From contig JABJKH010000075.1 in assembly GCA_018660465.1 (NCBI GenBank), forward strand, positions 44,448-108,447: DNA of 64,000 nt, written 5' to 3'. Shown piece by piece: positions 19,230 to 29,777 of this stretch (its first letter is position 1; each line of letters starts with the position of its first letter). A model generated the notes under the pieces. It had not been told where the DNA came from, ran no database searches, and saw only the letters and a list, made by a program, of their open reading frames with translations. Made by a program: the position numbers and the translations under genes. Source of the DNA: Rhodospirillaceae bacterium. GTDB taxonomy: Bacteria > Pseudomonadota > Alphaproteobacteria > Rhodospirillales > JABJKH01.

Positions 19230-19245
19230 TTGTTTACTGCCTAAT

Positions 19246-20850
19246 TTAAGCGTCTTCGGTACCGCTATCGGTACTTTCCTCACCATCACTATCGCCTTCA
19301 CCTTCGCCATCATTTTCTGGCGCTTCTTCATCTTCAAACCAATGCGCCCGCGCCGCCATGATAACGTCGTTGGCTTCATCTGCGGTGAGCGAGCCCGGTG
19401 GCAACATTTCAATCAACTCATCGCCCGCCAAGTCGGCCAAATCATCCAGGGTTTTAATACCCTTATCACCCACCAGAGAAATAAGGTTCGGCTTTAGACC
19501 TTCAAATTTTATCAGGTCTTCCGTCATGCCAAGTTCCTTGGCCTTGTCGGCAAATTCTTCGTCAACCTTGGACAGGTGCGCGCGTGCACGCTCCCGTAAT
19601 TCATTGGCGACTTCTTCACTGAACCCTTCAATCGTGGAGAGGTCTTCAAGGGGTACGAAGGCAACTTCTTCGATCTCGGTAAAACCTTCCGTCACCAACA
19701 AATGGGCTATGACGTCGTCCACATCCAAAGCATCGATAAACATCTGTGAGCGATTACGGAATTCTTCTGTACGACGGTCTGATTCTTCGTCTTCGGTCAG
19801 GATGTCAATATCCCAGCCCGACAATTGAGAGGCCAAACGCACGTTTTGCCCGCGGCGGCCGATGGCCAAACTGAGCTGTTCGTCAGGAACAACGACTTCA
19901 ATCCGGTTGGCTTCTTCATCCAAAACGACCTTAGCAACTTCTGCCGGCGCTAAGGCATTAACGATAAAGGTTGCCGGATCAGCCGACCATTGAATGATGT
20001 CGATTTTCTCGCCTTGTAATTCACCGACCACAGCCTGAACACGCGAGCCGCGCATACCAATACAAGGTCCTACCGGATCAATGCTCGAATCATGGGAAAT
20101 CACGGCGATTTTCGCACGCGATCCCGGATCACGGGCAACCGACTGAATTTCAATAATGCCGTCATAGATTTCCGGCACTTCCTGGGCAAATAATTTGGCC
20201 ATAAATTGCGGATGGGTTCGGGAGAGGAGAATCTGTGGACCGCGCGGTTCTTCGCATACATCGACGATATAGCCACGCACCCGATCACCATTAGCAAAAT
20301 GTTCGCGAGGGATTGATTCGTCGCGTCGTAGTAATGCCTCGGCCCGGCCCAGATCGACAATAACATTGCCGAACTCGATTCGTTTGACCAATCCATTGAC
20401 CACTTCGCCGGTACGGTCCTTGTATTCTTCGTACTGGCGTTTGCGTTCGGCGTCGCGAACTTTTTGGACGATCACTTGCTTTGCGGTCTGCGCGGCAATG
20501 CGGCCAAAATCAATTGGTGGCAACGGATCAATTAGAAAATCGCCGATGACGGCATCGGATTTTTCCCGTTGCGCGTCCTCAAGGGTGATCTGAATTGCGT
20601 CGTTTTCTATTTCCTCAGCCACTTCCCGGTAGCGGGCGAGGGCAATTTGACCGTTTGTGCGGTCAATATTGGCGCGAATATCATGTTCATGGCCGTATTT
20701 GGAGCGGCCCGCCTTTTGGATGGCTTCTTCCATGGCTTCCAGAACTTCGTCCTGTTCGATACCTTTATCCCGTGCCACGGCTTCTGCAACTTGCAAAAGT
20801 TCTGGGCGGGCATGAACAGCGTTTGCCTGTGAGGTCTCATTCATTGTCAT
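19246..20850 (-). CDS. nusA: Transcription termination/antitermination factor NusA
   Basis: RNA polymerase-binding factor of 534 residues: N-terminal polymerase-binding domain, S1 domain ([22 protein letters not shown]), two KH domains ([16 protein letters not shown] and [17 protein letters not shown]), two helix-hairpin-helix AR-type repeats and a strongly acidic C-terminal tail. The ATG at 20850 overlaps the rimP stop (TGATG) and follows AAGGA by five bases; ATG 20844 is possible. Confidence 0.96.
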   Translation of the reverse strand: MTMNETSQANAVHARPELLQVAEAVARDKGIEQDEVLEAMEEAIQKAGRSKYGHEHDIRANIDRTNGQIALARYREVAEEIENDAIQITLEDAQREKSDAVIGDFLIDPLPPIDFGRIAAQTAKQVIVQKVRDAERKRQYEEYKDRTGEVVNGLVKRIEFGNVIVDLGRAEALLRRDESIPREHFANGDRVRGYIVDVCEEPRGPQILLSRTHPQFMAKLFAQEVPEIYDGIIEIQSVARDPGSRAKIAVISHDSSIDPVGPCIGMRGSRVQAVVGELQGEKIDIIQWSADPATFIVNALAPAEVAKVVLDEEANRIEVVVPDEQLSLAIGRRGQNVRLASQLSGWDIDILTEDEESDRRTEEFRNRSQMFIDALDVDDVIAHLLVTEGFTEIEEVAFVPLEDLSTIEGFSEEVANELRERARAHLSKVDEEFADKAKELGMTEDLIKFEGLKPNLISLVGDKGIKTLDDLADLAGDELIEMLPPGSLTADEANDVIMAARAHWFEDEEAPENDGEGEGDSDGEESTDSGTEDA

Positions 20851-21335
20851 CAATGTCCTTCAGCTCGGGCGATTAACTCATCCGTAAGAATTAGTTTTGC
20901 TCGCTTAATGTCGACAAATGGGACCTCCATCACCGTATTGTCGACCGAAATTTTTACCACGTCTTGTTCGAGGCCAATCAAACGGCCTCTGAATTTTTTA
21001 CGCCCCTCAATCAGGCGTTCTGCTTCGACCTTAGCCTCGTAGCCGGCGAACCGATCAAAGTCCTCGGGCCGTACCAATGGCCGATCAAGCCCCGGCGAAC
21101 TCACTTCCAGCGTATAGGCGTTGTCAATCGGATCATCTACATCCATCAGCGCTGAGATTGCCCGACTAACGGAGGCACAATCTTCAACATCCAACTGCTT
21201 TTCGTCGTGGCGTTCCACCATGACCTGTAATACCAATTGTTCAGAGCCGGTAATTTGGATCCGAACAATATCGTAGCCCATCGACTCAATGGTCGGTGTA
21301 ATTCTCGTCTCGACCCGGTCTGAAAGACCCGCCAT
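20850..21335 (-). CDS. rimP: Ribosome maturation factor RimP
   Basis: A 161-residue factor for 30S assembly. Family marks are ESMGYDIVRIQITG, the conserved VEDCASVSRAISALMDVDDPI and YTLEVSSPGLDRPL. The ATG at 21335 has AAGG seven bases upstream and matches usual length; a GTG ten codons earlier is in frame. First gene of the rimP-nusA-ylxR-infB operon. Confidence 0.93.
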   Translation of the reverse strand: MAGLSDRVETRITPTIESMGYDIVRIQITGSEQLVLQVMVERHDEKQLDVEDCASVSRAISALMDVDDPIDNAYTLEVSSPGLDRPLVRPEDFDRFAGYEAKVEAERLIEGRKKFRGRLIGLEQDVVKISVDNTVMEVPFVDIKRAKLILTDELIARAEGH

Positions 21336-21390
21336 ATCATCGCCTTTGTCGCTATTACGACTCACTTGCCCTGCATCGATTGCCTAGCTC

Positions 21391-21424
21391 AAAATAAGCA
21401 AAAAGGCGGGCCTGAGACCCACCT
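21391..21424 (-). terminator. Intrinsic terminator between trmB and rimP
   Basis: On the minus strand AGGTGGG pairs with CCCGCCT (one G-T pair) around a seven-base loop (21424-21404), followed by TTTTTGCTTATTTT. It lies about 95 bases after the trmB stop and 69 before the rimP start, so it ends the metK-trmB transcript. It could also act as an attenuator in the rimP-nusA leader. Confidence 0.75.
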
Positions 21425-21519
21425 CACGAAACCGAACAGACTTGTTTAGTTGAGCCAAGAGAAATCAAATCAAAACCAACGCCCGTCTTATATACCCCCA
21501 AAGGCTCCTGATTCAAGGT

Positions 21520-22266
21520 TTAATCCAGTGTTTTGTTTGCCCGAACCGTGCGGCAAAAGCGTAAATAGGCGCAGGCCTCGCCACGGGCCAAGGCCTTTGA
21601 CTCATAACGAGTTTGGACCCAGTCGTTCGGCGTCTGGCGCCAGTCTCGGAAAGAACGCACGGGCCATTCAAAGCCAGGATGCCGGGTAACATGCTCCAGT
21701 GCCCACGAAACATAGCCCGTGTGATCACTTGCGAATCGTAGATCTGCACCATCCTTTAACACCCGCGCCAGCGCATCCAAGTTGTCTGGCTCAATAAATC
21801 GGCGTCGATGATGGCGGGTTTTGGGCCAAGGGTCGGAAAATAGAACAAATCCACGACCAATAGCACCTTCCGGCAACCGCGGCAGTAAACGTCGCGCATC
21901 ATCTTCAAAGATTCGGATATTGGTCAGTTTATGCTGATCAATTTGGGCCAGCAGGGTCGCAACGCCGTTGATAAAGGGCTCGCATCCTATAAACCCAATA
22001 TCGGGATTCGCCTGTGCTTGGGCTGCGAGGTGCTCGCCTGCTCCAAAACCGACTTCGAGCCAAATATCTCGCATGGCGGCACCAAATTCCGACACGAGAT
22101 CGATTTGTTCGACAGTTGACGCGAGGCTGATTTGGGGCAGCAATTCGTCGACGAGCTTTTGCCGCCCCGCTCGAAGCTTATGGCCTCCACGCCGACCGTA
22201 AAATTGTGGAGAACCGGACTCGGGCTTCCCTTTGGTGCTACGCGTTAACGGCGGATTTGAGGTCAT
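21520..22266 (-). CDS. trmB: tRNA (guanine-N7-)-methyltransferase
   Basis: SAM-dependent methyltransferase of 248 residues that makes m7G46 in tRNA variable loops. The SAM site is [11 protein letters not shown]; the family motif [15 protein letters not shown] and the tRNA-contact end [12 protein letters not shown] are present. The ATG at 22266 lies 29 bases inside metK, so both are co-transcribed; the enzyme thus shares the putative SAM riboswitch with the SAM synthetase. Confidence 0.93.
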   Translation of the reverse strand: MTSNPPLTRSTKGKPESGSPQFYGRRGGHKLRAGRQKLVDELLPQISLASTVEQIDLVSEFGAAMRDIWLEVGFGAGEHLAAQAQANPDIGFIGCEPFINGVATLLAQIDQHKLTNIRIFEDDARRLLPRLPEGAIGRGFVLFSDPWPKTRHHRRRFIEPDNLDALARVLKDGADLRFASDHTGYVSWALEHVTRHPGFEWPVRSFRDWRQTPNDWVQTRYESKALARGEACAYLRFCRTVRANKTLD

Positions 22267-23410
22267 CGACCAGATCCGTGCGTTCCCATGAAAAACCACC
22301 ATCACTGTCAGGCTCACGGCCAAAGTGGCCATAGGCCGATGTCCGTGCGTAGATTGGGCGGTTCATCTTCAGTTGTTCGCGAATGCCGCGCGGCGAAAGA
22401 TCCATAACTTCTTGCAGGGCCGCCGCCAATTTATCTTCCGCAACCTTGCTGGTTCCATGGGTATCGACGTAGACCGACAAGGGTTTGGAAACGCCGATGG
22501 CATAGGCCAGCTGGATCGTGCAACGGTCTGCCAATTCAGCAGCAACCACGTTCTTCGCAAGGTAACGTGCGCCGTAAGCTGCTGAACGGTCTACCTTGGA
22601 AGGGTCTTTACCCGAGAATGCGCCGCCGCCATGCAGGGCCGCGCCGCCATAGGTATCGACAATAATCTTACGACCGGTCAAGCCAGCGTCTCCATCAGGT
22701 CCGCCAATAACGAAACGACCCGTCGGGTTAACGTAAAATTCTTCTTCCGGACACATCCAACCTTCGGGCAATACGTTTTCCACATGGGGGCGGACAAGTT
22801 CGCGGATAGCATCTTGGGTCATGTCTTCGGTATGTTGGGTCGAAACAACAACCGATGTCGCCTTAACTGGCATGCCATCAACATAGAGCAACGTCACCTG
22901 GCTTTTGGAATCAGGCAACAACCCAGTTGCAGCACCTGAATGCCGGGCTTCTGCCATTGACCGCAAAATTGCGTGGGAATAATGAATAGGTGCCGGCATC
23001 AGAACATCCGTTTCCCGACATGCGTAACCGAACATCATGCCTTGGTCGCCGGCACCTTCGTCTTTGTTACCGGCCGCATCCACGCCTTGGGCGATATCCG
23101 CCGATTGCGCATGAACCAAAACTTCGACGTCCATATTTTTCCAATGAAAACCGTCTTGCTCGTAGCCAATTTCCTTCACGCAGTTACGGGCAATTTCTTC
23201 CATAATATCTTTGGTGACCGCTTCCGGTCCGCGAATTTCGCCCGCCAAAACAACCTTGTTTGTCGTGCAGAGGGTTTCAACACCGGCGCGGGAATGCGGA
23301 TCCAAGCTCAGCAAGCGGTCGAGTACAGAATCTGAAACTCTGTCGCTGACTTTATCGGGATGGCCTTCAGAAACGGATTCGCTCGTGAATAGATAATCGG
23401 GTCGTGACAT
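22238..23410 (-). CDS. metK: S-adenosylmethionine synthetase
   Basis: Makes SAM from methionine and ATP; 390 residues. Visible are the ATP/methionine motif [12 protein letters not shown], the loop [12 protein letters not shown], and the phosphate motif [37 protein letters not shown] at 23410 is the family start, with AAGGGGA seven bases upstream. The leader (23411-23536) carries a SAM-II-like riboswitch and a possible Shine-Dalgarno-sequestering helix. Confidence 0.96.
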   Translation of the reverse strand: MSRPDYLFTSESVSEGHPDKVSDRVSDSVLDRLLSLDPHSRAGVETLCTTNKVVLAGEIRGPEAVTKDIMEEIARNCVKEIGYEQDGFHWKNMDVEVLVHAQSADIAQGVDAAGNKDEGAGDQGMMFGYACRETDVLMPAPIHYSHAILRSMAEARHSGAATGLLPDSKSQVTLLYVDGMPVKATSVVVSTQHTEDMTQDAIRELVRPHVENVLPEGWMCPEEEFYVNPTGRFVIGGPDGDAGLTGRKIIVDTYGGAALHGGGAFSGKDPSKVDRSAAYGARYLAKNVVAAELADRCTIQLAYAIGVSKPLSVYVDTHGTSKVAEDKLAAALQEVMDLSPRGIREQLKMNRPIYARTSAYGHFGREPDSDGGFSWERTDLVDDLKSAVNA

Positions 23411-23415
23411 CGTTA

Positions 23416-23474
23416 GTCCCCTTTTTAAAATGGTCTGTCCAACTGGACCAGGGGCTGTAACGGACGATCCGTTA
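23416..23474 (-). promoter_or_regulatory. Possible expression platform of the metK leader
   Basis: Between the aptamer and metK are a perfect 7-base-pair hairpin (23458-23464 with 23468-23474, loop three bases) and a TGGTC/GACCA hairpin at 23449-23430. CCCC at 23454-23451 is complementary to GGGG of the Shine-Dalgarno site (23421-23418), so the ribosome site could be masked. This pairing is a paper prediction. Confidence 0.35.
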
Positions 23475-23481
23475 TTATCGA

Positions 23482-23536
23482 GCCCACTTAGAGCCTTTTT
23501 TAACGTGGTGGCAAGTAGTCCAAATCTATCCACGCC
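23482..23536 (-). ncRNA. SAM-II riboswitch (candidate) upstream of metK
   Basis: Read on the minus strand, the segment has the conserved blocks of the SAM-II class in order: P1 arm CGTGG (23534-23530), GATTTGG, ACTTGCC, P1 arm CCACG (23508-23504), GTTAAA, and a 3' tail AAGGCTCTAAGTGGG. P1 pairs over five bases. The P1 loop CTACTTG (23518-23512) can pair with the tail TAAGTGG (23490-23484), giving the H-type pseudoknot that defines the class. Two extra bases follow the first P1 arm and the GCTAAA block is altered to CTCTAA, so a variant is possible. It would control metK and trmB by SAM. Confidence 0.65.
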
Positions 23537-23633
23537 GCCCCTTTTCAGGAAACGGGATTGGCCGGGGTTTTACAGTGTTTCAGGCAGGCGTCAAGATATT
23601 TTGACAGTTAGACACGCCATAAATTTTATAGGG

Positions 23634-24134
23634 TTATTCGCCGTCTTCTGCCTTTGCCAACGTTTTGGTTAGTTCAAACAAACGCTTACGGACTTGTTCA
23701 TCGGTAATCCGGTAATAGGCGCGAACCAGTTCTAGGGTTTCGCGCCGGGCCAAAGGATCAGGTTCAATTGCGGCTTGCGCTTGATCCGCCATGCCGCGGG
23801 TACGATTCCGCCCGCCACCGAATGCTTGAACATCATCCGGCATGTCATCGAAGAAAAACGATACCGGGACATCCAAAATTCGGCCGAGTTCGTAGAGTCG
23901 GCTTGAGCCGATTCGGTTGGCGCCGCGTTCATATTTTTGAATTTGCTGGAACGTTAAATTTACCGTCTCGCCCAATTTTTCTTGGCTTAGCCCCAATAGT
24001 GTTCTGCGCAGCCGAACTCGGCTTCCAACATGAACGTCAATAGGGTTAGGCGTCCCAAGCGGGAGGATTTTTTCTCGGGCAAGCCGGGTAGGCGCGCGTT
24101 GTTTTTTGGTGCGCTTAGGTATCGATTTTTTCAT
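23634..24134 (-). CDS. XRE-family helix-turn-helix regulator
   Basis: A 166-residue DNA-binding protein. After a basic N-terminal tail comes a lambda-repressor-type HTH (VGSRVRLRRTLLGLSQEKLGE, then NLTFQQIQKYERGANRIGSSRL), followed by a short segment with FFFDDMPDD and a C-terminal helical part ending in a Glu-rich tail. This arrangement is common in alphaproteobacterial regulators located before metK. The ATG at 24134 (GAAG upstream) is preferred to a TTG three codons earlier. It sits between lnt and metK; target genes unknown. Confidence 0.85.
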   Translation of the reverse strand: MKKSIPKRTKKQRAPTRLAREKILPLGTPNPIDVHVGSRVRLRRTLLGLSQEKLGETVNLTFQQIQKYERGANRIGSSRLYELGRILDVPVSFFFDDMPDDVQAFGGGRNRTRGMADQAQAAIEPDPLARRETLELVRAYYRITDEQVRKRLFELTKTLAKAEDGE

Positions 24135-24168
24135 TTGCTTCAAATACGCTTTTCAATGACAGAGGAAC

Positions 24169-24194
24169 GTACATACAACAGTATGCAGATGTAC
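24169..24194. promoter_or_regulatory. Nested palindrome upstream of the XRE regulator
   Basis: GTACAT (24169-24174) and ATGTAC (24189-24194) are perfect inverted repeats, and inside them CATAC and GTATG (24172-24176 and 24181-24185) form a second one. The site lies 35-60 bases before the regulator's ATG, a good place for an autoregulatory operator. A further repeat, ATTTAC/GTAAAT, is at 24263-24283. Confidence 0.4.
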
Positions 24195-24290
24195 GATATT
24201 TGATTTCACCCCAACAGGTCAACCGCCCAGCCGAGCGATTACATTAGACATAATCATATCTTATTTACGCAAATTTGGTAAATAGGATTG

Positions 24291-25862
24291 TTAGGCTTGA
24301 TTTGGTTTTCGCGTAAAAATAGCCAAGCCGCCACAGACAACCAGCAGCAAAATCAAAGGCATATCACCCCACTGAGCATAGAAAGTTGTTCCAAAAAATT
24401 TCTTAGGCAAAGGGCTATCGAGAACACCGGAAACGCCGAGGTCCAAGCGAGCGAGTATTCGGCCATACCCATCTACCACCCCCGAAATTCCGGTATTGGC
24501 GACGCGCACGAGGGGAAGCCCTTCTTCCACTGCCCTGAGACGCGCCGAGGCAAAATGCTGATACGGTCCAGAAGAATGGCCGTACCAACCATCATTGGTT
24601 AAATTCAATAACCAATCTGGACGGTCTCTGCTATCAACCACGGCACCGGGAAATATAACCTCGTAACAAATGAGCGGCCCGACTGGCGGAAGACCTGGTA
24701 ATTTGAGCGTGGACAACCCGGACCCGGGCGTAAAATCGGTTCGGCCGGCGGTTAGTTTTGAAATTTTTAAAATTGAACTAAAGGGCACGTATTCTCCAAA
24801 AGGCACCAAGTGAAATTTGTCATAGGTCCCGGCTATATCGCCGTGAGAATTGATCGCGTGAAGGCTGTTCCAAATCTGCCTGCCGGTGTCTGAATTATCG
24901 TTACCCCGAATGGCCCCGGTGATGGTCAGTCCACCAGCTGGAGTAATGCCCCCAATTGCCGTCATCAAAGCTTTCTCGCGGGCGAGAAAATAGGGAACTG
25001 CGGTTTCTGCCCATATGATATGTGTCGGCGCTGGGCCGGTTTTCGACTGAGCGGCGCTCATTTGTAATTGGCGAACCACGTGGCTGCGACGGTGCTGAGG
25101 ATGCCACTTTATTCGCTGATCGATATTCGGCTGCACCAGACGGAGGGTGACCCCCTCCACATTATCCGATGGCGCATTCGCCAATCTTAGCCCGCCGCCG
25201 GCCCAGACCACACCGAGCGCGACATAGGCCGCGAGGATTGGAACCGCGCGGCCCCGTGCACGCAGGGCACCATCTGTCAAAACAGCCGGAACAGCTGCTG
25301 CAATAATGGTAATGAAACTTAGCCCGTATACCCCAAAGACAGATGCGCCTTGGATCATCGTATCTGAAATAGTCCAGACTGTTCCCAACAAGTTCCAAGG
25401 GAGCCCGGTAAATATCCACGACCGCACCCACTCCAACAGCGTCCATACGACCGCGAACAAAATAATGCGCGCCATGCCACGAAGGTTTACGACGCGACAA
25501 ACCAATACTGTTAGGGCTGGAAACATTCCCATCACCGCGCCCAGGCCAAACACGGCGAAGGGAATCATCCAGCCAAATTGATCCGGAAAAACCAATAACG
25601 CCGCCGACACCCAGTAATATCCAGACACAGCATGGCCAAGTCCGAACCACCACCCGATAGCAAACGCCTGACGCGGACGCGGACTCGCATCAATCAGCCA
25701 AATCAGACCGACAAATGCTGGAATCAAAAGAAATACGAAATGCACCGGTGGCAAAGCGCCGGTTGCCAGAACTCCCAAGCAAAAAGCCACACCCCGTCGC
25801 CGCCAACCTGTGGTTGAGATTAAGGCCCCTTTTAGCCGGGTTATGCCAGCGAGAAATGCCAT
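24291..25862 (-). CDS. lnt: Apolipoprotein N-acyltransferase
   Basis: Inner-membrane enzyme (523 residues) that adds the third acyl chain to lipoproteins. Several N-terminal membrane helices precede a nitrilase-like periplasmic domain with the catalytic triad E286 (WAETAVPY), K349 (YDKFHLVPFGEY) and C399 (LICYEVIFPG). A further membrane helix ends the protein. The ATG overlaps the corC stop by one base (TAATG). Confidence 0.95.
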   Translation of the reverse strand: MAFLAGITRLKGALISTTGWRRRGVAFCLGVLATGALPPVHFVFLLIPAFVGLIWLIDASPRPRQAFAIGWWFGLGHAVSGYYWVSAALLVFPDQFGWMIPFAVFGLGAVMGMFPALTVLVCRVVNLRGMARIILFAVVWTLLEWVRSWIFTGLPWNLLGTVWTISDTMIQGASVFGVYGLSFITIIAAAVPAVLTDGALRARGRAVPILAAYVALGVVWAGGGLRLANAPSDNVEGVTLRLVQPNIDQRIKWHPQHRRSHVVRQLQMSAAQSKTGPAPTHIIWAETAVPYFLAREKALMTAIGGITPAGGLTITGAIRGNDNSDTGRQIWNSLHAINSHGDIAGTYDKFHLVPFGEYVPFSSILKISKLTAGRTDFTPGSGLSTLKLPGLPPVGPLICYEVIFPGAVVDSRDRPDWLLNLTNDGWYGHSSGPYQHFASARLRAVEEGLPLVRVANTGISGVVDGYGRILARLDLGVSGVLDSPLPKKFFGTTFYAQWGDMPLILLLVVCGGLAIFTRKPNQA

Positions 25863-26770
25863 TAATCTTCTGGTTCGGATTGAGACTCTTGTTTAGCTCC
25901 CCGCACCCGCACCCGTTTTAGACGGCGCGGGTCGGCATCGAGGATTTGAAATTCAATGCCAGATGAATGGGTAATAAGTTCGCCCCGGATCGGCACACGA
26001 CCGGCCAAATCCACGACGAGTCCCCCTAAGGTTTGTGAATCTTCCCATTCTTCTTCCCCCATGATGGGTTTCAGAACGTCTTGCAGTTCTTCCAGTACAG
26101 CCCGGGCGTCGGCATCAAACGAACCATCCGGGCGCTGAACCAATTCTGGTTCTTCGGTTTGGTCGTGTTCGTCCTCAATCTCGCCAACGATTTCTTCGAC
26201 CAGGTCTTCAATCGTCACAAGGCCATCAACGCCGCCATATTCATCAACAACCATGGCCATGTGAGTTCGCTTCGCGCGCATCTCCAGCAGCAGTTCCAAC
26301 ACCTGCATCGACGGTGAGACAAACAACACCTTGCGCAAAATTTTTGGTAGGCTAAACGCCGCATCTTCGCCGCGCCAAGCGAGCACATCTTTAATATGAA
26401 CCATGCCGGTCACGTGGTCCAAGTTATCTCGGTAAATGGGCACCCGCGAATGCGCCTCTTTAGTCATGACACTGATCAGCTCAGCGAGCGATGACTGCAC
26501 ATCCACCGCAGTTATGTCGACCCGGGGCACCATAACGTCGAAGACGGTCTGGCCACGAAGTTCTAGGATGTTGGCGAGCAGGACTTTTTCTTCCGCATCA
26601 ATCGGAGCTTCGGCTTCCTCACGCTCCTCGATCAATTCTTCGAGGGTATCGCGCACCGTGCTTTCGCCATTGCGCAGACCAAGCACCCGGCGCAGCCAGT
26701 CACCGACTGACCGACCTCCTTGGTTAGAGGTCGATTGATTGACAGGACCCGATGACGTCGGATTATTCAT
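25862..26770 (-). CDS. corC: CorC/HlyC family CBS-domain protein
   Basis: A 302-residue protein with a CBS pair ([16 protein letters not shown] and [11 protein letters not shown]; then [28 protein letters not shown]) and a C-terminal transporter-associated domain. It lacks the membrane DUF21 domain, so it is the soluble CorC-like type linked to magnesium/cobalt efflux or envelope homeostasis. The ATG at 26770 starts ten bases after ybeY. Conserved in the ybeY-corC-lnt order. Confidence 0.9.
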   Translation of the reverse strand: MNNPTSSGPVNQSTSNQGGRSVGDWLRRVLGLRNGESTVRDTLEELIEEREEAEAPIDAEEKVLLANILELRGQTVFDVMVPRVDITAVDVQSSLAELISVMTKEAHSRVPIYRDNLDHVTGMVHIKDVLAWRGEDAAFSLPKILRKVLFVSPSMQVLELLLEMRAKRTHMAMVVDEYGGVDGLVTIEDLVEEIVGEIEDEHDQTEEPELVQRPDGSFDADARAVLEELQDVLKPIMGEEEWEDSQTLGGLVVDLAGRVPIRGELITHSSGIEFQILDADPRRLKRVRVRGAKQESQSEPED

Positions 26771-26780
26771 AGTTTTCGGT

Positions 26781-27341
26781 TCAGTTCCCGCTTGCCGTCG
26801 TGTGTGGATTATCAAACCCCAAGGACCCAAGTATCCGCGTTTCTAGTGTCTCCATTTTTTCGGCTTCTGAGACTTCTTCATGATCATACCCCAATAAATG
26901 CAGCACGCCGTGAACGATCATATGACTTAGATGGCCGGCGAGACTTTTCCCCTGCGCATCAGCCTCTTTTGTAACTGTTTCCAAGGCAACCACCACGTCG
27001 CCGTATATCAGTGTTTCTTCTTCCGGCAGTTCCGGCAATTCAATGCCTTTGCCAAAGTTAGAAAACGACAGCACGTTTGTGGGTTCGTCTTTGTTGCGGT
27101 AGTCCCGGTTAAGACCTGTAATAAACGCATCGTCAGTTAAAAGTATACTTATTTCCCGAGGGGTCTCCGCCAAATACGGTAGCCGCGGTAGAAGGCTTTC
27201 AAGAGACTCTGCAACATCCGGTGTCGGCCCGACTTCCATTGCCACCAAGGCTGCCGCCTTGCACACATCCTCAGCCTCGGCCAAGGCGTCGATCCATCCG
27301 TCACAGGTGATGGAAACCAATACGTCTACATTATTTGTCAT
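26781..27341 (-). CDS. ybeY: rRNA maturation endoribonuclease YbeY
   Basis: Zinc-dependent RNase of 186 residues for 16S rRNA 3' maturation and ribosome quality control. The zinc motif is HGVLHLLGYDH with H144, H148 and H154. The region RNKDEPTNVLSF is also typical. The ATG at 27341 lies 11 bases inside the end of phoH, indicating coupling. Confidence 0.94.
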   Translation of the reverse strand: MTNNVDVLVSITCDGWIDALAEAEDVCKAAALVAMEVGPTPDVAESLESLLPRLPYLAETPREISILLTDDAFITGLNRDYRNKDEPTNVLSFSNFGKGIELPELPEEETLIYGDVVVALETVTKEADAQGKSLAGHLSHMIVHGVLHLLGYDHEEVSEAEKMETLETRILGSLGFDNPHTTASGN

Positions 27342-28374
27342 CGTCGGAACTGCTCTGCTTTGTCGTATGTTCGTACCGGGCTGAGGCGTGCCGATTGTTT
27401 TCGATTGAATCATAAGCTTTTACGATTCTCGTGACCAAGCGATGACGCACGACATCCTTTTCGCTGAAGTGCACGAATGAAATTCCGTCCACGTCCTGCA
27501 ACACATCCAAAGCATCGCGCAGGCCAGAGCGAACACCGCGCGGCAAGTCGACCTGGCTGAGATCGCCGGTGACGACCATGCGCGCGTTTTCTCCCAACCG
27601 AGTCAGAAACATCTTCATCTGTACGGCCGTTGTATTTTGTGCTTCGTCCAAGATCACAAACGCATTGGAAAGCGTGCGCCCGCGCATGAACGCCAAGGGT
27701 GCAATTTCAATTTCGCCCGACTCCATGCGCTTGGCCACTTGATCGGGCGGCATCATGTCATCAATGGCGTCGTAGAGCGGTCGCAAATAGGGATCAACTT
27801 TTTCCCGCATATCGCCCGGCAAGAATCCTAAGTTCTCCCCGGCCTCCACTGCGGGGCGCGATAGGATCAACCGATCCACCTCCCCCTTCATTAATTTTTC
27901 CACCGCCTTGGCCACAGCCAAGTAGGTTTTGCCGGTTCCCGCAGGTCCTAAACCAAACACCAAGTCATTGTCCTCGATGGCCCGCAAATACGTCGCCTGC
28001 ATTGAAGAGCGCGGTGAAATGTGTTTTCGCCGGGTGCGAATTGTCAGGTCTGCATCGCGCACATCGCCACCGTCGGCAAGGGCCATACGCAAGACCGCAT
28101 CGACCTCGTCCGGACCAACTGCATTGCCGCGCTCCAAACGTTCATAAAGGCCGTTGAGAACAGAGACCGCAGCAGAAACGGCGTCCACAGAGCCGGAAAC
28201 CGCGACCGTATTACCGCGGGCAAAAATTTTGACGTCCACAGCCTGTTCAACCCGAGCCAAGTTCGCATGATGAGATCCGAACAATTCGAGCGCCAAATTA
28301 TTATCCGCAAACGACAGGTCAACAGAAGTTTCAGTCGATTTTGACAAGGCCGAATGTTTAGCCGGAGGTGTCAT
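27331..28374 (-). CDS. phoH: PhoH family ATPase
   Basis: A 347-residue PhoH-like P-loop ATPase. An N-terminal KH-like region precedes the ATPase domain with Walker A GPAGTGKT (143-150) and Walker [10 protein letters not shown]. It is adjacent to ybeY and miaB, consistent with an RNA-related role, though the exact reaction is unsettled. The ATG at 28374 overlaps the miaB stop by four bases (ATGA). Confidence 0.93.
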   Translation of the reverse strand: MTPPAKHSALSKSTETSVDLSFADNNLALELFGSHHANLARVEQAVDVKIFARGNTVAVSGSVDAVSAAVSVLNGLYERLERGNAVGPDEVDAVLRMALADGGDVRDADLTIRTRRKHISPRSSMQATYLRAIEDNDLVFGLGPAGTGKTYLAVAKAVEKLMKGEVDRLILSRPAVEAGENLGFLPGDMREKVDPYLRPLYDAIDDMMPPDQVAKRMESGEIEIAPLAFMRGRTLSNAFVILDEAQNTTAVQMKMFLTRLGENARMVVTGDLSQVDLPRGVRSGLRDALDVLQDVDGISFVHFSEKDVVRHRLVTRIVKAYDSIENNRHASARYEHTTKQSSSDDDK

Positions 28375-29777
28375 GCACAAACCCTTTCTGAATTAGTTTG
28401 GGTTGAAATTGTTTGGCCGGATTGATCCAAAATCGCTTCAGCACGGAGGCTGTTCGCATAGCCATCGGTAACCATTAAATTCACAATTGTGCCGAGAAGG
28501 TCGTCGGAGCCTTCTGTATGAACCGCCTGCATATAGGGGCTGCGACCGACCAACTGACCCGGTTCGCGTCCTTTGCGATCCAATAAAACGGGAAGGGCCT
28601 TACCAACGCAATTTTCGTTAAAGACCAGCTGTTGACGATTAAGCACTTCTTGCAGACGAGCCAGGCGTTCGACCTTGATATCTTCATCGACTTGGTTTTC
28701 GAGCAGCGCCGCTGGCGTTCCTGGTCTGGGGCTGTACTTAAACGAATACGCCTGTGCGAATTCAATATCTTCAACCAAGGTCAGGGTTTCGTGAAAATCG
28801 ATTTCCGTTTCCCCTGGAAACCCAACAATAAAATCGGATGAGAGCGCAATATCAGGGCGCGCACCCCGCAATCGTGCCACGAGCCCACGATAATCTTTTG
28901 CGCCGTGTTGGCGGTTCATGGCCTGCAAAATACGGTCCGATCCTGACTGAACCGGCAGATGCAAATACGGCATCAGTTTGGGGACGTCTCTGTGCGCGGC
29001 AATCAATGCATCGTCGACATAGGCCGGATAAGAAGTCGTATAGCGAATTCTTTCAACGCCGCTAATGTCGGCAACAGCTTCAATGAGTCTTCCGAGGCCC
29101 CATTCGCTGCCCTCCGTTGCAGAGCCGTGATAGCAATTCACATTTTGACCGAGAAGCGTGATCTCGCTGACGCCGTCTTCCGCCAAGCGCTGAGCTTCTC
29201 GAAGAACTTCTTCGACGGGTCGTGAAAATTCTGCGCCCCGAGTATAGGGGACGACACAGAACGTGCAGAACTTGTCGCAGCCTTCTTGAATGGTCAAAAA
29301 AGCGGACTTGTTCGCTAGCTCCGTATGGCCCACCTGCTGCACATGACTGGGTAAATGATCAAATTTCGATTCAGCCGGAAAATCGATATCCAGCACAGCA
29401 CCCGCGGCACGACTGGCCCGAACCACCATTTCCGGCAGCCGGTGATAAGTTTGCGGACCAAAAACCATATCCACATAAGGCGCCCGTCGCAGAATTTCTT
29501 CGCCCTCTGCCTGCGCAACACAGCCGGCGACCGCCAAAATCATTTGGCCGCCTTCTTGTTCCCGGACGGCTTTAAGATTGCGCAAGCGACCAAGTTCGGA
29601 ATAAACCTTCTCAGCCGCTTTTTCTCGGATATGACAGGTGTTCAGAATGACCATGTCGGCACCATCGACCTGATCCGAAACGGCATAGCCAACTGGCGCC
29701 AGGACATCCGCCATACGGGCAGAGTCGTAAACGTTCATTTGGCATCCGTAGGTTCTGATGTGGAGTTTTTTCGCCAA
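28371..29777 (-). CDS. miaB: tRNA-2-methylthio-N6-dimethylallyladenosine synthase
   Basis: Radical-SAM methylthiotransferase of 468 residues acting on A37 of tRNAs. The auxiliary cluster cysteines are C12, C48 and C86; the radical-SAM CxxxCxxC is C167, C171, C174 (CDKFCTFC). A TRAM domain closes the protein. The start is TTG at 29777: it gives the family N-terminus [15 protein letters not shown] and no in-frame ATG exists upstream. The spacer to fur (29778-29988, 211 bases) shows nothing recognisable. Confidence 0.95.
   Translation of the reverse strand: MAKKLHIRTYGCQMNVYDSARMADVLAPVGYAVSDQVDGADMVILNTCHIREKAAEKVYSELGRLRNLKAVREQEGGQMILAVAGCVAQAEGEEILRRAPYVDMVFGPQTYHRLPEMVVRASRAAGAVLDIDFPAESKFDHLPSHVQQVGHTELANKSAFLTIQEGCDKFCTFCVVPYTRGAEFSRPVEEVLREAQRLAEDGVSEITLLGQNVNCYHGSATEGSEWGLGRLIEAVADISGVERIRYTTSYPAYVDDALIAAHRDVPKLMPYLHLPVQSGSDRILQAMNRQHGAKDYRGLVARLRGARPDIALSSDFIVGFPGETEIDFHETLTLVEDIEFAQAYSFKYSPRPGTPAALLENQVDEDIKVERLARLQEVLNRQQLVFNENCVGKALPVLLDRKGREPGQLVGRSPYMQAVHTEGSDDLLGTIVNLMVTDGYANSLRAEAILDQSGQTISTQTNSERVCA

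Noticed and set aside
23411..23481. SAM/SAH (Rhodobacter-type) riboswitch next to the metK ribosome site
   Set aside because: The TGGTC/GACCA hairpin is reminiscent, but its loop has no stretch complementary to the Shine-Dalgarno; the SAM-II blocks upstream fit better.
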